From assembly GCA_964345365.1 (NCBI GenBank), contig CAYFQR010000042.1, forward strand, positions 1-8,672: a DNA stretch of 8,672 nt. The letters run 5' to 3'. This stretch comes from RUG754 sp964345365 (GTDB lineage Bacteria > Bacillota > Clostridia > Peptostreptococcales > Anaerovoracaceae). Positions 1 to 7,861 of the stretch are shown here, in pieces. Both the position numbers and the translations under genes were made by a program. The notes below the pieces were generated by a model that searched no databases, was not told the origin of the DNA, and saw only the letters and a program-made list of their open reading frames with translations. How positions within the stretch are numbered: the first letter of the stretch is position 1; the number at the start of each line of letters is the position of its first letter.

Positions 1-117
1 GTTGACGTCGGTTGCAACTCTTCTTATCGAGTTCATACCCTTGTTAAGAGCAGGGGACTGTGACTTCTTAGTAGCAGTTGTTCTGCCTTCACGTACTAAT
101 TGACTGATAGTAGGCAT
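1..117 (-). CDS. rpsL: 30S ribosomal protein S12, N-terminal part (runs off the window)
   Basis: Ribosomal protein S12 is part of the decoding centre of the small ribosomal subunit and helps keep translation accurate. Only the first 39 codons are present; the gene continues past base 1. The protein begins MPTISQLVREGRTT and continues with KKSQSPALNKG and then a basic stretch ending ATDVN. This matches the start of S12. The segment after SPALNKG corresponds to the roughly 13-residue extension found in the long S12 form of Bacilli, which is absent from the 124-residue E. coli protein (family knowledge, from memory). The start is ATG at 117, with an AAAGGAG ribosome binding site at 130-124 and six bases between them. 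The positions where streptomycin-resistance changes arise lie outside the window. It is probably the first gene of the str operon, with its own promoter upstream at 238-209. Confidence 0.97.
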   Translation of the reverse strand, partial: MPTISQLVREGRTTATKKSQSPALNKGMNSIRRVATDVN

Positions 118-156
118 CTTTTTCTCCTTTCTATAAAGATGATTATTATTTCAAGC

Positions 157-200
157 CAAGAGACCCGAGGTTTTTCCCTTGGGTCTTTTGAACTCAAAAG
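157..200 (-). promoter_or_regulatory. Structured rpsL leader: two overlapping inverted repeats
   Basis: Two hairpins can form in the region between the rpsL promoter and its ribosome binding site. The first is CTTTTG-AGTT-CAAAAG at 200-185, a 6-bp stem with a 4-base loop, close to the expected transcript start. The second pairs AGACCC (186-181) with GGGTCT (166-161) and AGG (179-177) with CCT (170-168), separated by one A/C mismatch, around a GAAAAA loop. The right arm of the first hairpin overlaps the left arm of the second, so they cannot both form fully. No U-run follows on the minus strand, so this is not a standard terminator for rpoC. It may be a leader control or RNA processing element; its function is inferred only. 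Confidence 0.5.
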
Positions 201-208
201 CAAAAAAT

Positions 209-238
209 ATTTTATCATATCCGGCTATGCGGTGTCAA
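209..238 (-). promoter_or_regulatory. Candidate sigma-A promoter for rpsL / str operon
   Basis: On the minus strand there is a perfect TTGACA -35 box at 238-233, an 18-base spacer, and a TAAAAT -10 box at 214-209. The -10 box is preceded by TGA, giving the extended -10 motif TGnTAAAAT. The start of transcription should fall near 202, leaving a leader of about 85 bases before the rpsL ATG. The -35 box begins about 7 bases past the second in-frame stop after rpoC, so it is outside coding sequence. The match to consensus is strong, but no transcript data are available. Confidence 0.68.
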
Positions 239-301
239 TGAAAACTATTGCTCCGCGTCTATGGTTTCTTCGTAGTATACGACCTGCGCATCCATGACTT
301 C

Positions 302-3300
302 TTAGGTATTGAAATCTTCAGAAACAAGATTGTCATAGTGCGTCCTTTCGTATTCCTGCATCCTCAGACGCTCCTGCTCTCTCTCATAGCTCTCTATGAT
401 TTCGGCGTTAACACCGTAGTCAATTTCGATATTCTTATATCTTTTCATGCCCGTTCCCGCAGGGATGAGCTTGCCTATGATTACGTTTTCCTTGAGGCCT
501 ATGAGCTTATCGTTCTTTCCTTTTATAGCCGCATCCGTGAGAACTTTTGTGGTCTCCTGGAATGATGCTGCGGAAAGGAATGAACTTGTGGCAAGCGATG
601 CTTTAGTGATTCCGAGCAGCGCTCTCTTGGCCTCACAAGGCTCACCTCCGTTTTCGACAACCTCTCTGTTAGCCTCTTCAATGTCCGCTTTGCTGTAAAG
701 CATTCCCGGAAGAAGTGATGTGTCGCCTGATTTCTCAATCTTATATTTTGAAAGCATACGGCTTACGATAATTTCAATGTGCTTATCGTTTATGTCTACA
801 CCCTGGAGCTTATATACTCTCTGAACTTCTTTGAGGAGATAATGGTATACATCTTCATGTCCGTTTATTCTGAGTATGTCTTCCGGTGCAAGAGGCCCCC
901 TCGTGATATTATCACCTGCGAAAACCTTGTCGCCTTCTTTGACGAGTATCCTCGCACCGTAAGGAATTTCATATTCTCTCTCGCCTTCTTCTTCCTTAAC
1001 GGTTACAACTGTCTTGTTGTCTTTTCTGACAACAATAGACATAACTTCTCCGTTGGCTTCGCAGATTTCAGCAAGTCCTTTCGGTTTACGCGCTTCGAAG
1101 AGTTCTTCAACTCTCGGCAGACCCTGCGTGATGTCTCCGCCCGCAACTCCTCCGGAGTGGAAAGTTCTCATCGTGAGCTGTGTTCCCGGCTCGCCTATCG
1201 ACTGTGCCGCGATTATGCCGACCGACTCGCCTATATTAACTTCCTCGCCCGTAGCCAAGTTCCTGCCGTAGCATTTTGCGCATACGCCTGTCTTGGAGTG
1301 ACAGGTGAGTACCGAGCGAATGGCTACCGATGTTATTCCCGCAGCTTTTATAGCGTCGAGGTGAGATTCGAGAATTTCCTCATTTTGAGCAACTATAACT
1401 TCTCCCGTTTTAGGGTCAACTATGTCACTAAGAGAAACTCTACCCACGATTCTCTGTTCGAGCGGTTCAATAACTTCCTTGCCGTCTCTAAACTCTTGAA
1501 CCATAATTCCCTCATCCGTACCGCAGTCATATTCGCGCACAATGACATTATGAGATACATCTACAAGCCTTCTTGTGAGGTATCCGGAGTCGGCTGTTCT
1601 GAGAGCAGTATCCGCAAGTCCTTTTCTTGCTCCGTTTGACGAAATGAAATATTCAAGTATCGAAAGTCCTTCGCGGAAGTTTGATTTGATAGGGATTTCT
1701 ACAGTCTTACCTGTAGCGTTCGCCATGAGTCCTCTCATACCTCCGACCTGACGAATCTGGTTCTTCGAGCCACGCGCACCCGAGTGCGCCATTATTCTGA
1801 GGTTATTGAGAGGTGTAAGGCTGTCCATCAATGCATCGGCAACCTTTTCGGTAGCATCGTTCCATATCTCTACGACCTTGTCATATCTTTCCTGATCGGA
1901 TATAAGACCCTGTCTGTATGCATCCCCATACCTTGCAACCTGCGCTTCCGCCTCTGCAACCAGTTCCTGTTTTTCTTCAGGTATTTCCATATCGTCTACC
2001 GAAATGGTTACAGCGGCTTTCGTAGAATATCTGTATCCCATCGACTTAATATAATCGAGCATCAGCACGGTTCCCGTATTGGCATGGGCCTTGAAACACT
2101 TATCGATTATCCTGCCCAATTCTTTTTTCCCGCAAAGGAAGTCAACTTCAAGAGCATACGGGTCTACTTTTCTGTCCACGAAACCTAAATCCTGCGGTAT
2201 GCCTTGATTGAAGATAAATCTCCCGACTGTAGACTCCACAAGTTTGCCGCGCATGTCATCTTCGCCTGAGAATCTTCTAACTTTTACTCTGGCGTGAAGG
2301 GCTATTGCACCTGTCTGATACGCCATGAGCATTTCATCGATATCCGTGAATGTCTTACCGTCACCTTTTTCGTGAACTCTTTCAAAACCGTCCTTGTGGT
2401 CGATGAAATCATCGATTCTCTCTAACTTGCGCCCGTTATCGAGCATCTTTCTGACTACTCCCGGATATGTGAGATAGTATGATCCCAGTATCATGTCCTG
2501 AGTCGGTGTCGTAATAGGCGAACCATCTTTCGGAGCTAAAATATTATTGACGGAAAGCATGAGGAATCTCGCTTCCGCCTGCGCCTCAACCGAAAGCGGC
2601 ACGTGCACTGCCATCTGGTCTCCGTCGAAGTCGGCGTTGAATGCCGTACATACAAGAGGATGGAGCTTAATAGCCTTGCCCTCTACGAGCACGGGTTCAA
2701 AAGCCTGTATTCCGAGTCTATGGAGAGTCGGTGCACGGTTAAGCATTACCGGATGCTCTTTGATTACTCCCTCGAGCACGTCCCAGACTTCAGTGCGCAC
2801 TTTCTCAACCATGCGTTTTGCACTCTTGATGTTGTGAGCGAATCCCTGCTCTACCAGTTCTTTCATTATGAAAGGTTTGAAAAGCTCGAGTGCCATCTTC
2901 TTAGGAAGTCCGCACTGGTAGAACTTGAGTTCAGGCCCTACTACGATTACGGAACGGCCCGAGTAGTCAACTCGTTTGCCGAGCAGGTTCTGTCTGAATC
3001 TGCCCTGCTTACCTTTTAACATATCGGAAAGGGATTTTAGCGGCCTGGAACCCGGGCCCGTTACAGCCCTTCCTCTTCTGCCGTTATCTATGAGTGAGTC
3101 CACCGCTTCCTGTAGCATTCGCTTCTCGTTTCTCACGATAATGTCGGGGGCTCCAAGCTCACGAAGTCTATTAAGGCGGTTGTTTCTGTTTATTACTCTC
3201 CTGTAGAGGTCATTCAGGTCAGAGGTTGCAAATCTGCCTCCGTCGAGCTGAACCATCGGCCTGATATCAGGGGGAATTACAGGCAAAACGGAAAGTATCA

Positions 3301-3990
3301 TCCACTCAGGTCTGTTGCCTGACTTCTTGAGCGCCTCTATTACCTCAATGCGACGTACAATCTTGATCTTTTTCTGACCTGTGGCTTCTTTTAATTTGTT
3401 TCTCAAATCAAGCGAAAGCTCGTCAAGGTCAATATCGGCANNNNNNNNNNACCCATGCCCGCTTCAAAAGCATTCCCGTAGGTTTTTCTGGCTTCTCTAT
3501 ATTGCTGCTCGGTTAATATCTCCTTGTAAACAAGCCCTGTATTTTCTCCCGGGTCGGTTACAATATATGCTGCGAAATAGAGCACCTTTTCAAGATTTCT
3601 CGGTGAAATATCGAGACATAGCCCCATTCTTGAAGGAATTCCCTTGAAATACCAAATATGAGAAACAGGTGCGGCAAGGGTAATGTGTCCCATTCTTTCA
3701 CGACGCACCTTTGCCTTGGTCACCTCAACTCCGCACTTATCGCAGATTCTCCCTTTATATCTTATCCTTTTATATTTACCGCAATGACATTCCCAGTCCT
3801 TCATAGGGCCGAAGATTCTTTCGCAAAAAAGTCCGTCCTTTTCAGGTTTCAGGGTTCTGTAGTTAATGGTTTCCGGCTTGGAAACCTCACCGTGCGACCA
3901 TTCCAATATCTTTTCGGGTGACGCCAGATTGATTTGTATGGATTCGAAATTGTTTAATTCATAATCCTTGTCAACTTTAGTATTATTCAT
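302..3990 (-). CDS. rpoC: DNA-directed RNA polymerase subunit beta' (interrupted by an assembly gap)
   Basis: The beta' subunit carries the catalytic magnesium site of RNA polymerase and forms the clamp, bridge helix and trigger loop. The N-terminal zinc site is visible as C68, C70, C83 and C86. The sequence reads in one frame to GNAFEAGMG (residue 180), then meets ten N, and resumes as ADIDLDELS in a frame that the ten N would break. Homologues suggest eight residues are missing, which gives a protein of about 1,233 residues. With that numbering, the catalytic motif NADFDGDQM starts at 456 (D458, D460, D462), the second zinc site is C827, C901, C908 and C911, and the trigger loop TMRTFHSGG has its histidine at 949. 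The start is taken as ATG at 3990, with AGGAGG nine bases upstream. An adjacent in-frame TTG at 3993 is possible but less likely. The gene overlaps the rpoB end by 8 bases. It stops at TAA 304-302. It should be treated as one intact gene with a sequencing gap, not a pseudogene. Confidence 0.97.
3441..3450. other. Assembly gap (ten N) inside rpoC
   Basis: Ten undetermined bases separate two halves of rpoC. The upstream half ends exactly at a codon boundary (GGT, Gly180). The downstream half begins with the third base of a codon followed by GCC GAT ATT. The true length must therefore be 2 modulo 3, which ten is not, so the N-run is a placeholder. In B. subtilis RpoC, as I recall it, the corresponding segment reads MG-AEAIHKLL-QDIDL, which implies 23 missing bases. 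Read literally, the gap produces a false frameshift and two false ORF ends. Confidence 0.95.
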
Positions 3991-6900
3991 CAATTCCTAC
4001 CTCCTCATCATATCTGTCCGTTTCGATTTCGGACTCCTCTGTGAAACCGCTGGCAATAAGAATATCATCTTCTTCTCTTCTGGTTTCGGCATCCATTACC
4101 TCCTCTACGTTTGGAAGGTCATCATCTTCCGAGGATTCCTTTATTTCTATTTCTCTGTTATCTTCGGTAAGCACCTTGACATCAAGTGCAAGAGCTTGCA
4201 TCTCTTTGATAAGCACCTTAAATGATTCAGGGATTCCCGGAGTAGGTATATTTTCGCCCTTAACTATTGCCTCATAGGTTTTAACCCGTCCTACGACGTC
4301 GTCGGATTTTACCGTCAGGATTTCCTGAAGCGTATAGGCTGCACCGTATGCTTCAAGAGCCCATACCTCCATTTCTCCGAATCTCTGTCCGCCGAACTGA
4401 GCCTTGCCTCCTAAAGGCTGCTGAGTTACGAGTGAATACGGCCCCGTCGAACGGGCATGTATCTTATCATCTACCAGGTGGTGGAGCTTGAGCATATACA
4501 TATATCCGACGGTAACGGGGTTATCAAAATACTCTCCCGTGCGTCCGTCTCTCAGCTTTAGCTTACCGTCTCTCGGGAAGCCCGTTTCATCAAGCAGATC
4601 CAATATATCTTTTTCTCCGGCACCGTCAAATACAGGCGTGGCTACATGCCAACCTTTCTTTTTGCAGGCGAGTCCGAGATGAACCTCGAGTACCTGCCCG
4701 ACATTCATACGGGACGGTACGCCGAGCGGATTCAGCATGACCTGAAGCGGCTGTCCGTTTTCAAGGAAAGGCATGTCCTCTTCGGGAAGTATCCTTGAAA
4801 TAACACCCTTGTTTCCGTGACGACCCGACATCTTGTCGCCGACATTTATTTTTCTCTTGGTTGCTATATATACACGAACAATCTTGTTAACTCCCGGAGG
4901 AAGTTCGTCACCGTTTTCTCGTGTGAACACTTTGACGTCCACGATTATTCCCGTTTCTCCGTGAGGAACACGAAGCGAGGTATCTCTTACTTCTCTTGCC
5001 TTTTCACCGAAGATAGCACGGAGAAGTCTTTCTTCTGCAGTAAGCTCCGTTTCTCCCTTAGGCGTAACCTTTCCTACAAGAATATCCGAGGAATCGACTT
5101 CCGCACCTATTCTGATAATACCTTCTTCGTCGAGGTCTTTCAGCGCATCCTCTCCCACATTCGGGATATCACGTGTAATTTCTTCAGGTCCGAGCTTCGT
5201 GTCACGTGCTTCCGATTCATATTCTTCAATGTGAATCGATGTAAGGACATCATCCATGAGAAGTCTCTCGTTAAGAACGATAGCGTCCTCATAGTTATAT
5301 CCTTCCCAAGTCATGAAACCGATGAGAAGGTTTTTTCCGAGGGCAATTTCACCTAAATCCGTAGAAGGACCGTCGGCAATAACTTCATTTGCTTCTACAT
5401 GCTCGCCATGTGCAACGATAGGTCTCTGGTTAACGCAGGTTCCCTGGTTGGAACGCTTGAACTTGAGGAGTTCATACTTGTCGAGATCGTTATCTTCGTC
5501 CCTTCTGATATAGATGGTATGCGCGTCAACGAATTCCACAACTCCTGAATTTTTTGCTAAAACAACAACGCCCGAGTCGTGAGCCGCCTTATATTCCATC
5601 CCTGTTCCTATCATAGGAGCTTCCGTAACTAAAAGCGGTACAGCTTGACGCTGCATGTTGGAACCCATCAGCGCACGGTTGGCGTCGTCATTTTCGAGGA
5701 AAGGAATCATTGCGGTCGCAACCGAAACTACCTGCTTCGGTGAAACGTCCATATATATAACTTCAAGCCTGTCCGCAAGCGCAATCTCTCCATGCTTGAT
5801 ACGACAAGCCACTTTTTCATTTACAAACCTGCCGTCCGAATCAAGAGGCTCGTTCGCCTGAGCGATAATGGAAATTTCCTCTTCGTCTGCAGTGATATAT
5901 TCTATCTCGTCCGTAACTACGCCGTTTTTAACTTTTCTGTACGGTGTTTCGATGAATCCGTATTTATTAATAACTCCGTAAGTGGTAAGCGAACCTATCA
6001 GTCCGATGTTCGGCCCTTCAGGAGTTTCGATAGGGCACATCCTTCCGTAATGTGAATGGTGCACGTCTCTGACTCCGAAACCGGCTCTTTCTCTTGAAAG
6101 CCCTCCCGGGCCGAGTGCCGATAATCTTCTCATGTGCGTGAGCTCGGCGAGCGGGTTGTTCTGGTCCATGAACTGTGAGAGCTGTGATGAGCCGAAGAAC
6201 TCCTTGATTGCCGCCGTAACCGGCCTGATGTTCATAAGCGCCTGAGGAGTGGTAACGTCTATGTCCTGAATGGTCATTCTTTCCTTTACAACTCTCTCCA
6301 TTCTTGCAAGACCTATTCTGAACTGATTCTGTAAAAGCTCGCCTACCGTCCTTAAACGGCGGTTTCCCAAATGGTCTATATCATCTACAAGTCCGATTCC
6401 GTAGTTCAGGTTAAGGAGATAGCTCACGGAAGCGATTACGTCTTCAACAATAATATGTTTAGGCGATAATTCATTCTTTTTGTCCGATACCATAGCTCTG
6501 AACTCATCGACACCCGAACATTCCTCGATGATTTTTTTGAGAACAGGATAGAAAACCTTCTCCGCAACCCTGAGTTCCTTAAAATCAACATCCTTAAACT
6601 GAGGTGCATATTCGGCAATATACTTGGCTGCATCGATAAAACGGTTTCCGATAACCTTAGTGATTTCACCTTCTTTTTCTTTGTCCGAAGAATAGACCAA
6701 TACAGACTCAACTCCGGCGTTTTCTATCGCATAGCCGGTTTCTCTGTCGATTTTCTGTTTTGCCTCCGCCATTATTTCACCTGTTTCGGGATTTATTACA
6801 TCCTCTGCAGCTTGTGCGTCAATAATACGGTTGGACAGTCCTAATTTTTTGTTATATTTATATCTTCCGACCTTAGCCAAGTCGTAACGTTTTGGGTCAA

Positions 6901-7675
6901 AAAAGAGCGATGTGAACAGAGCCTTCGCACTTTCGAGCGTCGGAGGCTCGGTCGGTCTCAGCTTCTTATATATTTCACTGATACCTTCCTCGTAGTTTGT
7001 AGTTGTATCCTTTTCAAGTGTATTAAGAAGTCTCGGGTCTTCTCCGAATATTTCGATAATTTCTTTATTGGTAGCTATTCCAAGCGCCCTCAGGAACGTG
7101 GTAATCGGCTGTTTACGTGTACGGTCTACACGAACGGAAAGAATCTCGTTGGAGTCGGTCTCATACTCAATCCATGCACCGCGATTCGGGATAATCGTAG
7201 TCGAGAACAGTTTATTGTTTGATTTGTCCACGCTTACATCATAATATGGCCCCGGAGAACGAACAAGTTGTGTTACTACCACACGCTCCGCACCGTTATA
7301 TATAAAAGTGCCTCTCTCCGTCATGAGCGGAAAATCTCCCATAAACACTTCCTGCTCTTTTACCTCGCCGGTTTCCTTATTGATAAGTCTTACTCTCACC
7401 TTAAGAGGCGCGGAATAGGTTACGTCCCTTTCTTTGCATTCTTCCTGTTGGAACTTAGGTTGACCTGAAAGAGTATAGTCTAAAAACTCAAGAACGAACT
7501 TATCTGCGTAATCTCTTATCGGGGATACATCCTCGAAAACTTCCCTGAGTCCTTCTTCAACAAACCATTTGTATGAATCGGTTTGAATCTCAATAAGGTT
7601 AGGCATCTCGCAGACTTCGTTGATTTTTGCAAAAGTCAGACGCTCTCTTTTACCCACTTTTATAGGTCTTGGCAT
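3983..7675 (-). CDS. rpoB: DNA-directed RNA polymerase subunit beta
   Basis: The beta subunit forms one side of the polymerase active-site cleft and is the target of rifampicin. The protein is 1,230 residues from the chosen ATG, beginning MPRPIKVGKRERLTF. Conserved landmarks run through the whole length: the N-terminal PNLIEIQTDSYKWF; the rifampicin region GSSQLSQFMDQNNPLAELTH from residue 495; the GRMCPIETPEGPNIGLI block; the active-site lysines K948 and K956 in GDKMSGRHGNKGV; and the C-terminal VGRVKTYEAIVKG. There is an insertion of roughly 50 residues relative to B. subtilis between VIGN and LSPKH (about 345-402), a form I associate with Clostridia. The last 60 residues form an acidic tail with 27 Asp or Glu. 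In-frame GTG 7684 overlaps the ribosome binding site and ATG 7681 is only two bases from it, so ATG 7675 is preferred. The gene overlaps rpoC by 8 bases. Confidence 0.98.
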   Translation of the reverse strand: MPRPIKVGKRERLTFAKINEVCEMPNLIEIQTDSYKWFVEEGLREVFEDVSPIRDYADKFVLEFLDYTLSGQPKFQQEECKERDVTYSAPLKVRVRLINKETGEVKEQEVFMGDFPLMTERGTFIYNGAERVVVTQLVRSPGPYYDVSVDKSNNKLFSTTIIPNRGAWIEYETDSNEILSVRVDRTRKQPITTFLRALGIATNKEIIEIFGEDPRLLNTLEKDTTTNYEEGISEIYKKLRPTEPPTLESAKALFTSLFFDPKRYDLAKVGRYKYNKKLGLSNRIIDAQAAEDVINPETGEIMAEAKQKIDRETGYAIENAGVESVLVYSSDKEKEGEITKVIGNRFIDAAKYIAEYAPQFKDVDFKELRVAEKVFYPVLKKIIEECSGVDEFRAMVSDKKNELSPKHIIVEDVIASVSYLLNLNYGIGLVDDIDHLGNRRLRTVGELLQNQFRIGLARMERVVKERMTIQDIDVTTPQALMNIRPVTAAIKEFFGSSQLSQFMDQNNPLAELTHMRRLSALGPGGLSRERAGFGVRDVHHSHYGRMCPIETPEGPNIGLIGSLTTYGVINKYGFIETPYRKVKNGVVTDEIEYITADEEEISIIAQANEPLDSDGRFVNEKVACRIKHGEIALADRLEVIYMDVSPKQVVSVATAMIPFLENDDANRALMGSNMQRQAVPLLVTEAPMIGTGMEYKAAHDSGVVVLAKNSGVVEFVDAHTIYIRRDEDNDLDKYELLKFKRSNQGTCVNQRPIVAHGEHVEANEVIADGPSTDLGEIALGKNLLIGFMTWEGYNYEDAIVLNERLLMDDVLTSIHIEEYESEARDTKLGPEEITRDIPNVGEDALKDLDEEGIIRIGAEVDSSDILVGKVTPKGETELTAEERLLRAIFGEKAREVRDTSLRVPHGETGIIVDVKVFTRENGDELPPGVNKIVRVYIATKRKINVGDKMSGRHGNKGVISRILPEEDMPFLENGQPLQVMLNPLGVPSRMNVGQVLEVHLGLACKKKGWHVATPVFDGAGEKDILDLLDETGFPRDGKLKLRDGRTGEYFDNPVTVGYMYMLKLHHLVDDKIHARSTGPYSLVTQQPLGGKAQFGGQRFGEMEVWALEAYGAAYTLQEILTVKSDDVVGRVKTYEAIVKGENIPTPGIPESFKVLIKEMQALALDVKVLTEDNREIEIKESSEDDDLPNVEEVMDAETRREEDDILIASGFTEESEIETDRYDEEVGIDE
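4000..4005 (-). promoter_or_regulatory. rpoC ribosome binding site, inside the end of rpoB
   Basis: AGGAGG (4005-4000) is a full anti-16S match lying within the last codons of rpoB. It is nine bases from ATG at 3990 and six bases from a TTG at 3993. The rpoB stop codon is at 3985-3983, just inside rpoC, so ribosomes finishing rpoB are well placed to restart on rpoC. This supports translational coupling of the two subunits. Confidence 0.85.
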
Positions 7676-7683
7676 GTTCATCA

Positions 7684-7689
7684 CTCCTT
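7684..7689 (-). promoter_or_regulatory. rpoB ribosome binding site (decides the start codon)
   Basis: AAGGAG at 7689-7684 precedes three in-frame candidate starts. GTG 7684 shares its first base with this motif and cannot be used with it. ATG 7681 leaves only two bases. ATG 7675 leaves eight bases, close to ideal, and gives the start MPRPIKV. No other purine-rich motif is seen nearby. Confidence 0.8.
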
Positions 7690-7716
7690 AATTATTATAA
7701 CTAAGCCCATATATGT

Positions 7717-7736
7717 TGCCCTTTTGTATGAGGGCA
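7717..7736 (-). promoter_or_regulatory. Small hairpin in the rpoB leader
   Basis: TGCCCT (7736-7731) and AGGGCA (7722-7717) form a perfect 6-bp stem with an 8-base loop. It lies between the candidate promoter and the ribosome binding site, about 40 bases before the start codon. A further GGGC (7708-7705) just downstream could compete for the GCCC arm. No U-run follows, so it is not a terminator. Its role is unknown; it could affect translation or mRNA stability. Confidence 0.4.
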
Positions 7737-7762
7737 CAATGCGGCACTGTAATTTTTATGGC

Positions 7763-7791
7763 AATTTAATATTGTACAACAAGCTTGTCAA
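7763..7791 (-). promoter_or_regulatory. Candidate sigma-A promoter for rpoBC
   Basis: On the minus strand a perfect TTGACA -35 box (7791-7786) is followed by a 17-base spacer and TAAATT (7768-7763), a 4 of 6 match to the -10 consensus that keeps the key T1, A2 and T6. Upstream of the -35 box are A- and T-runs (7801-7830) resembling an UP element. Transcription should start near 7756, giving a leader of about 80 bases. The site lies downstream of the terminator-like hairpin at 7910-7862, so it would supply rpoBC independently of rplJL. Confidence 0.62.
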
Positions 7792-7826
7792 ATTAGCAAG
7801 GTTTTTTTGAAAAAACAAAAAATATT

Positions 7827-7856
7827 TTTGTAAAGAATTTGTAAAGCAAAATTTAC
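7827..7856. repeat. Short direct and inverted repeats between attenuator and promoter
   Basis: On the plus strand TTTGTAAAG occurs twice (7827-7835 and 7838-7846), spaced 11 bases start to start, roughly one helical turn. The second copy's GTAAA (7841-7845) is also matched by an inverted TTTAC at 7852-7856. The stretch is very AT-rich, so chance is a real alternative. It sits just upstream of the rpoBC promoter and might be a protein binding site. Confidence 0.35.
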
Positions 7857-7861
7857 GAATC

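Noticed and set aside
245..295. Stand-alone 16-codon ORF starting at ATG 295 after rpoC
   Set aside because: No ribosome binding site precedes it; it is more simply the in-frame continuation past the rpoC stop.
779..1639. 286-codon plus-strand ORF antisense to rpoC
   Set aside because: It lies wholly opposite conserved rpoC codons, has no ribosome binding site or recognisable domain, and its Ser/Phe/Arg-rich composition is typical of a mirror frame of a well-expressed gene.
3403..3450. Apparent rpoC C-terminal end reading PILTLTSFRLI after the gap
   Set aside because: It arises only by reading through ten placeholder N in the wrong frame; the true frame resumes as ADIDLDELS.
4817..5356. 179-codon plus-strand ORF antisense to rpoB
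   Set aside because: Same reasoning: fully inside conserved rpoB, no family resemblance, composition of a shadow frame.
7694..7699. Perfect TATAAT box just upstream of the rpoB start
   Set aside because: No -35-like hexamer at 16-18 bases upstream, and a start from it would fall in or next to the ribosome binding site.
7583..7810. 75-codon plus-strand ORF spanning the rpoB start and leader
   Set aside because: Overlaps the 5' end of rpoB on the opposite strand, has no recognisable family match, and runs through the regulatory spacer; I see no ribosome binding site for it.
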